A stretch of 64,000 nt of DNA from Mucilaginibacter sp. (GTDB taxonomy: Bacteria; Bacteroidota; Bacteroidia; Sphingobacteriales; Sphingobacteriaceae). Every line of letters starts with the position of its first letter. The stretch's first letter is position 1. The notes beneath the pieces were generated by a model. It had not been told where the DNA came from and did no database searches. It worked only from the letters and a program-made list of their open reading frames with translations. The stretch lies in the NCBI RefSeq assembly GCF_028288225.1, contig NZ_JAQBOC010000033.1, forward strand, positions 1 to 64,000, written 5' to 3'. Shown here in pieces: positions 8,759 to 16,564 of this stretch. The translations under genes were made by a program, and so were the position numbers.

Positions 8759-9832
8759 TTAACGATGAAATATATGCTGCGTTTCGGTTACCAGGGCCTG
8801 CATTAACTCCGTTGCTTTGGTATGTTTTAAATTAACTGCGTTTTGCCCCGACCAGAAATTAATCATATCAGTTTTTCCCTGGTCTAGCGCAGCAGCTCTT
8901 AGTGGCCCCATTAGCCGGGTTTGCAGTGGAAATGGCAGCACCCCGGTTTCATATTTAACTTCTTCTGAAATACGGTTGCGGATCATCCTGCCCATACGGC
9001 CGGTCAACGACTTGGAGAGTACGGTGTATTTTGATTCATCAGAAAAAAGCGCGGCTTTATGAACCGGTGTAGCATTTGATTCATCAGTAACTAAAAAAGC
9101 TGTTCCTAACTGTACGGCATCTGCACCCAAGGTTAGTGCGGCTGCGATGCCCTTAGCGTCAGCAATGCCTCCTGCCGCAATCACAGGGGTTTTTACTTTG
9201 GCTTTTAACTGCTGGATCAAAGCAAATATTCCTGTTAAAGAATCATGTGCAGGCCTGATGAATGATGGCCTGTGGCCGCCCGCCTCAAACCCGGCAGCAA
9301 CAATAGCGTCAACCTTTGCTTCTTCCAAAGCCAAAGCTTCATCAAGCGTTGTAGCTGCCCCAACAGTTTTAATGCCAAGCCTGCGGCATTCGTCCAGTAT
9401 CTCCCTGGATGGTATACCAAATATAAAACTGAACACTGCAGGCCTGATCTCAAAGATGGCTTCAACCTGTTTCAGAAATTTTGAAGGGATCCTGGTATCA
9501 AGATCAGGCAGCGGAATGCTCAGCTCATCAAAATATGGTTTAAACAGCTCCTTCACGTTCTCCAGGCTTTCAGCAGGATAATCAGCTAAGCTGTCATCGA
9601 CGTCTGAAACCCAGAGATTGATATTATAGGGCTTATCTGTTTTCGCCTTTATGACGCTGTTAGCTTCCAGTATCTGTTCGGGGCTAAGAGTGTAGGCCCC
9701 AAAGCTGCCCAGACCGCCCGCATTCGATACTGCGGCCAAAAGCTCAGGCGTTGAAAAGCCGCCGCCCATTGGGCCTAACAGTATGGGATATTTGATGCCT
9801 AAAAGTGCGGTTATTTTGGTTTGGTTCCACAT
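8759..9832 (-). CDS. Nitronate monooxygenase (2-nitropropane dioxygenase family)
   Basis: 357 aa flavoprotein TIM barrel. N-terminus KYPILLGPMGGGFSTPELLAAVSNAGGLGSFGA is the conserved start of the family; VDAIVAAGFEAGGHRPSF carries the active-site GxEAGGH motif with its catalytic His; TPVIAAGGIADAKGIAAAL and GADAVQLGTAFL form the FMN phosphate-binding end of the barrel. Family enzymes oxidise alkyl nitronates such as propionate 3-nitronate with FMN and oxygen. No signal peptide, cytoplasmic. The Crp/Fnr regulator 94 nt upstream on the same strand could control it or share the transcript. Some family members act on other substrates, so the exact reaction is inferred. Confidence 0.9.
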   Translation of the reverse strand: MWNQTKITALLGIKYPILLGPMGGGFSTPELLAAVSNAGGLGSFGAYTLSPEQILEANSVIKAKTDKPYNINLWVSDVDDSLADYPAESLENVKELFKPYFDELSIPLPDLDTRIPSKFLKQVEAIFEIRPAVFSFIFGIPSREILDECRRLGIKTVGAATTLDEALALEEAKVDAIVAAGFEAGGHRPSFIRPAHDSLTGIFALIQQLKAKVKTPVIAAGGIADAKGIAAALTLGADAVQLGTAFLVTDESNATPVHKAALFSDESKYTVLSKSLTGRMGRMIRNRISEEVKYETGVLPFPLQTRLMGPLRAAALDQGKTDMINFWSGQNAVNLKHTKATELMQALVTETQHIFHR

Positions 9833-9926
9833 GGTTTAAACATTTACATTGGTTAATAATTTGATAGCACAAAGGACGGCAGGAAATTTAAGGTACTTAT
9901 GTGATGTATATCACATTCGCGCGGTG

Positions 9927-10505
9927 TTATTTATGGGCATTGTAAAGCCTGCTGAGCGTTTCCCTTGAAACGCCGAGGTAAGCGGCTATGAGGTGTTTGG
10001 GGACCATGTTATAAAGCTGGGGATATAATGCCAGCAGTTCTTCATAACGGGCTCTGGTATCGTTATTCATAAATGACAATAACCTTTTTTGGGAAGCCAG
10101 GTACCCTCTGTTGGTCCGCCAGCGGAAAAAATGTTCGGCCTGGTGTAACTCGCTGCATATTTTTTCGCGGTCGTGATTGGAAAGGCAAAGCACTTCTGCA
10201 TCGGTGATACAATCTATATTGATAGTGGCCCCGGTTTGATTGTATAAGGCGCCGTAATCAGAGGTCCACCAGGTAGGCATAGCAAACTGCAGGATGTACA
10301 TTTTGATCTCATCATTGATGAAAAAGGCTTTTAAGCAGCCGGAAATTACAAAGTATTCATGGTCTACCTTCTCACCCTCACTGATCACTGCCTGCCCTTT
10401 TTTGTAGGATTGCGGTTTGAAATGAGAAAAAAAATAATCGAACTGCTCATCGGTCAATGTGGCTGTTTTGGCGATATGTTGTTTTAATATTTCTTTCGCT
10501 TCCAT
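9927..10505 (-). CDS. Crp/Fnr-family transcriptional regulator
   Basis: 192 aa using the ATG at 10505 (MEAKEILKQHIAK); the frame extends 15 codons further but the upstream stretch covers the likely promoter. The N-terminal 120 residues form a cyclic-nucleotide-binding-like beta roll (FKPQSYKKGQAVISEGEKVD, EYFVISGCLKAFF). The last 25 residues hold the helix-turn-helix, HLIAAYLGVSRETLSRLYN. Residues for cAMP binding (the RxA motif) are not obvious and there is no Cys cluster for a 4Fe-4S centre, so the ligand is unknown. This subtype is very common in Bacteroidota and usually controls an adjacent detoxification or redox gene; the nitronate monooxygenase gene is next. Confidence 0.88.
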   Translation of the reverse strand: MEAKEILKQHIAKTATLTDEQFDYFFSHFKPQSYKKGQAVISEGEKVDHEYFVISGCLKAFFINDEIKMYILQFAMPTWWTSDYGALYNQTGATINIDCITDAEVLCLSNHDREKICSELHQAEHFFRWRTNRGYLASQKRLLSFMNNDTRARYEELLALYPQLYNMVPKHLIAAYLGVSRETLSRLYNAHK

Positions 10506-10547
10506 TTGTGTGGTTTGATAGGTTTGTTTACTATACCGGAATGATCC

Positions 10548-10555
10548 CAAAATTA
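10548..10555 (-). promoter_or_regulatory. Possible -7 element of the Crp/Fnr gene
   Basis: On the minus strand TAATTTTG matches the Bacteroidota -7 consensus TAnnTTTG. It would place transcription start about 36 nt before the ATG at 10505, which supports that start. No convincing -33 element is seen. Confidence 0.35.
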
Positions 10556-10576
10556 TTCATTCTTTGATTAATATTT

Positions 10577-10604
10577 ATGGTCTTCCTGAATTAGAGAAGA
10601 CCAT
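10577..10604. repeat. 9-bp inverted repeat upstream of the Crp/Fnr gene
   Basis: ATGGTCTTC (10577-10585) and GAAGACCAT (10596-10604) are perfect inverted arms with a 10-nt spacer. No T run follows, so it looks more like an operator than a terminator. It lies just upstream of the putative -7 element. Confidence 0.45.
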
Positions 10605-10796
10605 GGAAGGCCGGCGAACCTGGTTTTAAATTTTTAGTTTCTCAATAATTTGTAACTTTAATTGTCCATAAATTGAGCGATCTGCTTCCCAAGCTGACAT
10701 GGCAGCATGCCAATTGCATATTTATAATAAACCGGTCGAAGAGGCGAAGGAATATAGAACGCTGCTTAATTAAAAAAATTTCAGGTTTAAAAATGA

Positions 10797-10949
10797 CTAG
10801 TTCAAGATCAACTTAGTCCGCTTAACGTATTTGGTGATTCGCCACAACCTCTTATCCAATTCCTCTTTTTGAGCTTTGCCCGGCTGGTAATCATCAGATA
10901 AGTCATCCTCAAGCAAAGTATAAATAGCTTTGCCAAATAAGAAGCTACA
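10797..10949 (-). pseudogene. Possible gene remnant, C-terminal fragment only
   Basis: On the minus strand a 50-codon open segment bounded by stops reads GKAIYTLLEDDLSDDYQPGK, then a charged helical stretch ending RLWRITKYVKRTKLILN. It has protein-like composition (charged, helical, no rare runs) but no start codon. It may be the 3' end of a decayed small gene. I do not recognise the family. The rest of 10605-11041 shows nothing convincing. Confidence 0.3.
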
Positions 10950-11041
10950 TTAAAAAAAGTCACTGGGGGCAACCTATTGCCCGATTAGAACAGGTTAATT
11001 AACAGAAAATATTCCCCTCAAATCAGTCAGAAAATGTTCCA

Positions 11042-11965
11042 TTAGTTTCTTTGCACAGGGGTTATCCTAAACTCTTTTTTCAGATTACTCCTTAGAATTC
11101 CAATAAAATGAAACTGACCGATTTTGTCTTCTGTAAGCTGTTTGAAAAGGTTGTCGGATGTTTCAATCATCCTATTATTAAAGGAGTGTATGATATCTCC
11201 ACTAAGAATGCCGGCTTTTTCAGCCGGACTACCGGTGGCAACATCTGAAATAAACAGTGCCTGTTTATTTGGAAGGGCATGCATGGCCCTCAGCTTAGGT
11301 ACCAATTCTATCTGCTGCATAACAATACCCAGGTAGGCTCTTTTTACCTTTCCAAACCGAATCAGCTGGCTGGCAATTTCTTTTGCGGTATTAATGTTAA
11401 TTGCAAAACAAAGGCCCTGTGCTCCGCGGATTGCAGCGGTGTTTACGCCGATTACTTCACCATCTGCATTAATAAGCGGCCCGCCCGAGTTGCCTGGATT
11501 TAAAGCGGCATCTGTCTGAATCATGCTATCCATCATTCTTCCATTCTGGCTTTCAAGCATTCTTCCCAGGGCGCTTACAACACCGGCAGTGACCGTGTGA
11601 TGAAAGCCCAATGGATTACCAATGGCTATCACCAGTTGTCCGATTCTAAGCTGGTCAGCATCGCCGAGTTTTACCGGGGTAAAATCTGCGTCAGATATTT
11701 TCAGAATCGCCAGATCTGTGTCCGGATCTTCACCTATCAATGTAGCCTGCCTGCAAGCGCCATCATGTAATTTAACTTTGATGTTTGTGGAGTTATGTAC
11801 CACATGACTATTAGTGAACAAATAACCATCAGATGAGAACAGAAAGCCTGAACCTGTACCTGACAGTTGCTCTTTTTTATTGGTGTTATTGAATATTTCG
11901 ATTTTAACTACTGCTGTTTTAACTTTTTCGACAGCATCGATAATTGTAGCTGAATAGCTATCCAT
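11042..11965 (-). CDS. HtrA/Deg-like S1C serine protease with one PDZ domain
   Basis: 307 aa. Trypsin-like protease domain at about 10-190 with the full triad: His54 in TNSHVV, Asp84 in DPDTDLAILK, Ser160 in ALNPGNSGGPL. GNPLGFHHTVTAGVVSALGR is the typical oxyanion-side segment. A PDZ domain follows at about 205-300 (AYLGIVMQ..., SPAEKAGILSGDIIHSFNN). Unlike classical DegP it lacks a signal peptide and a transmembrane anchor and has one PDZ, so it is probably cytoplasmic or released in another way. AAAGGA lies 5-10 nt before the ATG. Expected role is quality control of damaged proteins. No operon partner is evident. Confidence 0.92.
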   Translation of the reverse strand: MDSYSATIIDAVEKVKTAVVKIEIFNNTNKKEQLSGTGSGFLFSSDGYLFTNSHVVHNSTNIKVKLHDGACRQATLIGEDPDTDLAILKISDADFTPVKLGDADQLRIGQLVIAIGNPLGFHHTVTAGVVSALGRMLESQNGRMMDSMIQTDAALNPGNSGGPLINADGEVIGVNTAAIRGAQGLCFAININTAKEIASQLIRFGKVKRAYLGIVMQQIELVPKLRAMHALPNKQALFISDVATGSPAEKAGILSGDIIHSFNNRMIETSDNLFKQLTEDKIGQFHFIGILRSNLKKEFRITPVQRN

Positions 11966-12092
11966 AAGAATCCTTTCAATGTAGGCTCACAAAACACGTT
12001 CCTATTAACTTATCATACCATCTCAAACCTCAGATCAGGATAAAATGGCTGATTATGGAAGTAAAGGATGTTAAAGTGTCAGGTTAAGACTT

Positions 12093-13685
12093 TTACACAC
12101 TGGTTAACCTGTTATCGACTCTTGTGTTTTGCCTTAAGGCGAGGGGTTTATCCCAACCGGAGAGATTAAACCAATCTTCAATCTTGCAATGTTCTTTTGC
12201 CTCAGCCCCTTTGAAAGAATATTCGCCGGATCCCCGATCATATCTGTAATCTTTCATCCACTCCTGAAAATGAGATGCAGTCAATTCAATCGCGTCCATA
12301 ATAAAATCAATTTCTGCATTGGTCATAATTGGATGCACAGATAATCTGATCCAACCCGGTTTGCACAACAGATCTCCTGAATGGATCGAATTCAGTATTT
12401 CATAAGACCTGGTCTCATCAACATGCAGCAGCATGTGTCCATAAGTTCCGGCACAAGAGCAGCCGCCTCTTGTCTGAACTCCAAATCTGTCATTCAAGAT
12501 CTTGGCGATCAAATTATGATGTGCCCCATTTACAATAAATGAAATGACACCCAGCCTTTTTTTAATATTCCCCTCAAAGATTTCAACATTTTTCATTTTT
12601 GAGAATCGTTCAAAAATGATATGCAATATTTCCTCTTCCCTCTTTAATATATTTTCAACTCCCATTTCTTCCTTCAACCGAACGCACATCGCTACTTTTA
12701 TCCCTTGCAGAAATGGAGGAGTTCCGCCATCTTCCCGCTGTTCTATATCTGTGATGTATTCATGAACCTTCCATGGATTGCTGTACAATATAGTACCTCC
12801 TCCGGGCTGATCGGGAATCGTGCTTTTATAAATTCTTTTATTGAAGATCAAAACCCCCGATGTGCCCGGCCCACCCAAAAATTTATGGGGCGAAAAATAA
12901 ATAGCATCTAAATGCGTGTCTTTTTCCCGGGGATGCATATTAATGTCGATATAAGGGGCAGAGCAGGCAAAGTCAACAAAACATAAACCACCGTATTGAT
13001 GGACCATTTTTGCAATTTCATGATATGGGGTTTGAATTCCAGTTACGTTAGAACAGGCCGTAATTGCGGCTATTATGTTTTTCCGGTGCTTGAATTGTTC
13101 TAACAAGTTCCTGAAGCATTCTAAATCAACATTCCCATTTTCACCGGAACCAATAAGTTCAACATCTGCAATAGTTTCGAGCCAGGTGATATGGTTGCTG
13201 TAGTGTTCCATATGTGTTACAAAAACGATGGGTTTCAGCACCTCATCCAATTGAGCGCCTCCCTTTTTCATGTAATCCCCCATCCGCTCCGGTACCCTCA
13301 GCCCTAATATCCTTTGCAGTTTATTTACAGCGCTTGTCATTCCGCTGCCGCAAAAAACAAATACATCATCCTTATTTGCGTGAACATGGTGCTTAACAAT
13401 GATCTTAGCCTTTGCATAAGCTTTGGACATCAATGTCCCTGTAATTGTAGTCTCTGTATGTGTATTTGCCACAAAAGGCATTATCTCTTTCTGTATGCGT
13501 TCTTCAATAGGCCGGTAAGCCCTGCCGCTTGCAGTCCAGTCTGCATAAATTATTTCTTTTTCTCCAAAAGGCGACTCAAAAGTTTGCTGATTGCCGATGA
13601 CATTCCTTCGGAACGCGGAGAAAAAATTTTCCAATGCACTTTTTGGCGTCATCAGCATGGTCTGGTCATCGTACATGGAATACAT
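12093..13685 (-). CDS. Class V aminotransferase (cysteine desulfurase/selenocysteine lyase-like)
   Basis: 530 aa, fold-type I PLP enzyme. YADWTASGRAYRPIEERI at 47-64 is the substrate-side N-terminal motif; the PLP-binding Asp238 is in GLCFVDFACSAPY; the Schiff-base Lys268 is in YFSPHKFLGGPGTSGVL. RGGCSCAGTYGH near 440 carries Cys residues at the place where cysteine desulfurases have their loop Cys, so transfer of sulfur is possible. About 100 residues longer than IscS/SufS, with an extended C-terminus. It lies 18 nt after the DUF4395 gene, so the two are probably one operon. Substrate not known; cysteine or another amino acid are the options. Confidence 0.85.
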   Translation of the reverse strand: MYSMYDDQTMLMTPKSALENFFSAFRRNVIGNQQTFESPFGEKEIIYADWTASGRAYRPIEERIQKEIMPFVANTHTETTITGTLMSKAYAKAKIIVKHHVHANKDDVFVFCGSGMTSAVNKLQRILGLRVPERMGDYMKKGGAQLDEVLKPIVFVTHMEHYSNHITWLETIADVELIGSGENGNVDLECFRNLLEQFKHRKNIIAAITACSNVTGIQTPYHEIAKMVHQYGGLCFVDFACSAPYIDINMHPREKDTHLDAIYFSPHKFLGGPGTSGVLIFNKRIYKSTIPDQPGGGTILYSNPWKVHEYITDIEQREDGGTPPFLQGIKVAMCVRLKEEMGVENILKREEEILHIIFERFSKMKNVEIFEGNIKKRLGVISFIVNGAHHNLIAKILNDRFGVQTRGGCSCAGTYGHMLLHVDETRSYEILNSIHSGDLLCKPGWIRLSVHPIMTNAEIDFIMDAIELTASHFQEWMKDYRYDRGSGEYSFKGAEAKEHCKIEDWFNLSGWDKPLALRQNTRVDNRLTSV

Positions 13686-13703
13686 TTTTGGTTAAAAGAT
13701 CTT

Positions 13704-14366
13704 TTATTTTACTCGTGCAGAACTATTAATTCCAAACAAGTCATATGGCTTTTTACTAAACTGATCATTAAATAAAAAGACTGCCAGGACAATGTAGGCT
13801 ATAAATCCAAAAACTATAAGCAGTTGGGCTATAGATGTTTTTTGGATATCCTGTTTTGATTTTACATCACAAACTTCGCCGGGGCAGTATTGCGCTTTTT
13901 CCTGGTAAACAAAACTATAAAGTTTACATGCCAGGCAAATACCAAACGCCGATTCAAAGAATAAGAAAATCAGGCACATCAGGCAGACAATACCCGTTAT
14001 CGGGCTGTATGAATTTACTACCACCATGAAAATGAACATCGTGCCAGACAAAATCACACCAATTATCCATGCAAACTTTTTTTGTTTAGCCCCAACATAT
14101 TCAGGCGCCTGGTTCCTGACGATTAAACGCCCGATGATCAATGAAGGAGAAAATTTAGGATTAACAAACACACGTATAACAAAATCAGTAAGGAATATAG
14201 TTATAGCATATTTTGCGAACAAAAAATCATTTTTGAACAGGATGAGCATCAATGCAAAAAGTATAGCTAAAAATAGTATCCCTGCTGATGCCCTTATTTC
14301 CCGTTCATTTAAAACAGGAATGTTATATCCTTCTACGGTTTCTCCGAATTGTATAACTTTTTTCAT
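13704..14366 (-). CDS. DUF4395 family membrane protein
   Basis: 220 aa with four or five hydrophobic helices (near 30-45, 50-67, 100-118, 123-140 and 183-202). VNPKFSPSLIIGRLIVRNQAPEYVGAKQKKFAW and the cysteine pair in FGICLACKLY are the DUF4395 signature; further cysteines lie in YCPGEVCDVK. Proteins of this family often occur next to thioredoxin, rhodanese or other sulfur-relay genes, which fits the class V aminotransferase 18 nt downstream. Role presumably in membrane thiol or sulfur handling, but this is inference from neighbours. First gene of a two-gene operon, divergent from the LytS-type kinase gene at 14622. Confidence 0.85.
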   Translation of the reverse strand: MKKVIQFGETVEGYNIPVLNEREIRASAGILFLAILFALMLILFKNDFLFAKYAITIFLTDFVIRVFVNPKFSPSLIIGRLIVRNQAPEYVGAKQKKFAWIIGVILSGTMFIFMVVVNSYSPITGIVCLMCLIFLFFESAFGICLACKLYSFVYQEKAQYCPGEVCDVKSKQDIQKTSIAQLLIVFGFIAYIVLAVFLFNDQFSKKPYDLFGINSSARVK

Positions 14367-14621
14367 TGTTTATAGCTTTATTGTTTTGCTTATAATTGGA
14401 TGATTTACAGTGTTTTTTGTTACAGAAATCAATATAAAACCATCTATCTTTTCATAAAATTATATTGGGTGGCCGGCATAAAAAAATTTATGTGACATGA
14501 TGCGCGTCTGGCAGGATAACTGCACAATTTTCCGTGAAAACCAGCTTCCTGATGGAATAGATATTTCTGATTATCAAATCAATAGGATATATTTATATTA
14601 TTAAAAGACGAAGGACTGGCC

Positions 14622-15632
14622 ATGTTTTTCAAAAAATATACAAATTATATACTCTTTTTTCTTGCGTATATCGGAGCCCTGGTAATCGAAAAACCAACGT
14701 ATTCAGTAGACAGTGTGCAAGCCTGTTTTTCTTACCTGTTTACTGTCATCGTACACTTTTCTGTGTTTGCGTTTTTGATATGGGCCAATAATGCTTTTAT
14801 AATATCATACCTTCTGGAAAAGAAACTGTTCAGCTGGTATGTTGCAGGCCTCATCGTTTTAGTTTCGTTGTATACATTCTTCACCAGTAATTATAATCAA
14901 TTTATCCATGGCGTTCTTTTTCATGATAAGCCTATCGAAACAAGCTCTGGTTTCTGGGATAATTTTGTATATGGCCTTTGCTGCAGCGTAATTGCATCAA
15001 TGTTGTATGTAACGCAGAAATGGTCGGAACGTGAGGAGCAAGTTAAAAATATCCAGATCAACCAACTGCAAACGGAGTTGAAATACCTGCGTTCGCAAAT
15101 TAACCCGCATTTCCTGTTTAATGGCCTCAATACTATTTACGGCTCTATCGACATGAGTAATCGTCAGGCGAGAGATATGGTGGTGCAATTTTCAGATCTC
15201 CTGAGATATAATTTGTATGAAGGGGATGTGGAAATGATAGAACTGGAGAAGGAAGTGAAATACCTGAAAAACTATGTTGCCCTGCAAAAAGCCCGGAGCA
15301 ACGATAATATACAGGTTACATTAAAGGTAAACTATCAAAACAGCGGTGTCAAAATTGCTCCGCTCATTTTCATGGCTTTTGTAGAGAACGCTTTTAAGTA
15401 TGTCTCAAGAGGCGATAATGGCATCAATAGCATCACCATCGGGTTGAATGAGGAAGCCGGCCAAATCGATTTCACCTGTGATAATTCTTATGATGAAGCG
15501 GAACCCGTCTCGGGCGGGATTGGTCTCAACAATGCAGAAAGGAGACTGGAACTATTATATAAAGATCATTACAGGCTTGATATTAAAAAAGAGCAGAACA
15601 TTTATCACGTGCATTTAACGCTCTCGCTATGA
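14622..15632 (+). CDS. LytS/YehU-type sensor histidine kinase
   Basis: 336 aa. Four hydrophobic helices lie in the first 135 residues with little extracellular loop, so it probably senses within the membrane. A coiled segment (WSEREEQVKNIQINQLQTEL) leads to the His_kinase domain with the phosphoacceptor His163 in QINPHFLFNGLNTI. The ATPase part has APLIFMAFVENAFKY (N box) and GGIGLNNAERRLELLY (G box). AAGGA lies 9-13 nt before the ATG. The stop overlaps the start of the LytTR regulator by 4 nt (ATGA), so the two are translationally coupled. Signal unknown. Confidence 0.92.
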   Translation: MFFKKYTNYILFFLAYIGALVIEKPTYSVDSVQACFSYLFTVIVHFSVFAFLIWANNAFIISYLLEKKLFSWYVAGLIVLVSLYTFFTSNYNQFIHGVLFHDKPIETSSGFWDNFVYGLCCSVIASMLYVTQKWSEREEQVKNIQINQLQTELKYLRSQINPHFLFNGLNTIYGSIDMSNRQARDMVVQFSDLLRYNLYEGDVEMIELEKEVKYLKNYVALQKARSNDNIQVTLKVNYQNSGVKIAPLIFMAFVENAFKYVSRGDNGINSITIGLNEEAGQIDFTCDNSYDEAEPVSGGIGLNNAERRLELLYKDHYRLDIKKEQNIYHVHLTLSL

Positions 15633-16342
15633 AGAAACTCAGCTGTATTATTGTGGATGATGAACCCGTTGCCCGTAAAATATTGCATGAATTTGTGGAG
15701 CAGGTACCTTTTATGGACATGCAAGGCAAATTTGAGAATGCAATGAAGGCGGAAGCATTTTTGAAGAATAATATCGTCGACATTATTTTCCTTGATATTG
15801 AAATGCCAAAGGTTTCAGGCCTGCAGTTATTGCAAAAAATGCACATTGAATCCATTGTGATACTGACCACGGCTTTTCCTCAATATGCCCTGGAAGGGTA
15901 TGAACTGGATATTATCGATTATCTTTTAAAACCTTTTGCCTTTAGTCGTTTCCTTAAAGCTGTGCAAAAGGCAAAGGACTATTACGGACTGAAGCATCTG
16001 GCGACTGCCACCCTGCAACCCTCTTATATCTTTATTAAAAGCGATAAGAGGATCGAAAAAATTGAACTCAATGATATTCTTTATGCCGAATGTATAGGTA
16101 ACTATGTGTCCATCCACACCGCAGGCAAAAAGGTACTGGCCTATCTCACTATGAAAAGCCTGGAATCTCAGCTACCATTAAACGAGTTTATCAAGATCCA
16201 TCAGTCGTACCTGGTCAACGCCTCCAAAATCGATGCTATAGAGGGTAACGAAATTAAGATTGGAAGCAGGTCATTGCCAATGAGTCGCAATAACCGGGAA
16301 ATAGTGATGAATATCAAACACCAGCGGTTATTAAAAAGATGA
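15629..16342 (+). CDS. LytTR-family response regulator
   Basis: 237 aa. Receiver domain at 1-120 with acidic pocket IIVDDEP, phosphoacceptor Asp56 in IIFLDIEMPK, and the Thr/Lys pair (ILTTAF, LLKPF). LytTR DNA-binding domain at about 135-235 (FIKSDKRIEKIELNDILYAE, FIKIHQSYLVNASKIDAIEG, LPMSRNNR). Coupled to the kinase by a 4-nt overlap. Targets are unknown; neither neighbour gene set obviously belongs to it, though the TonB receptor gene lies convergently downstream. A terminator follows at 16481. Confidence 0.93.
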   Translation: MKKLSCIIVDDEPVARKILHEFVEQVPFMDMQGKFENAMKAEAFLKNNIVDIIFLDIEMPKVSGLQLLQKMHIESIVILTTAFPQYALEGYELDIIDYLLKPFAFSRFLKAVQKAKDYYGLKHLATATLQPSYIFIKSDKRIEKIELNDILYAECIGNYVSIHTAGKKVLAYLTMKSLESQLPLNEFIKIHQSYLVNASKIDAIEGNEIKIGSRSLPMSRNNREIVMNIKHQRLLKR

Positions 16343-16412
16343 AAAAAAACGGTGGTGAATTAGCGTGAAATAACGTTTCTTCGCTTGGAAGTGTAAACAA
16401 GCGACCTCCTTT

Positions 16413-16453
16413 TCGAAGTTTGTAACTTCGAATTACAATGCCTGCAGATTGTA
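16413..16453. repeat. REP-like double palindrome
   Basis: Two adjacent small palindromes: TCGAAGTT TGT AACTTCGA (16413-16431, 8-bp perfect arms) and TACAAT...ATTGTA (16434-16453, 6-bp arms around an 8-nt loop). The arrangement resembles dispersed palindromic units of Bacteroidota intergenic regions. No transposase is nearby. Confidence 0.5.
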
Positions 16454-16480
16454 TCTACCCAAAGTACTTCCAACAAAAAA

Positions 16481-16508
16481 AGCTTCCAGCTTTCGCTGAA
16501 GGCTTTTT
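16481..16508. terminator. Bidirectional terminator between convergent genes
   Basis: Arms 16481-16490 and 16495-16504 pair over 10 bp with one mismatch and one wobble, loop TTTC, flanked by an A run on the left and a T run on the right. It sits between the stops of the LytTR regulator (plus) and the TonB receptor (minus) and could end both transcripts. Confidence 0.7.
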
Positions 16509-16564
16509 AGTTCTTTAGAGGAATTGCAGGATTATTAGCGGGGTCTGTTAGCTTTCTGTCGCGC

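Noticed and set aside
10699..10773. Short plus-strand frame MAACQLHIYNKPVEEAKEYR...
   Set aside because: Only 24 codons with no ribosome binding site; perhaps a remnant, but not supportable.
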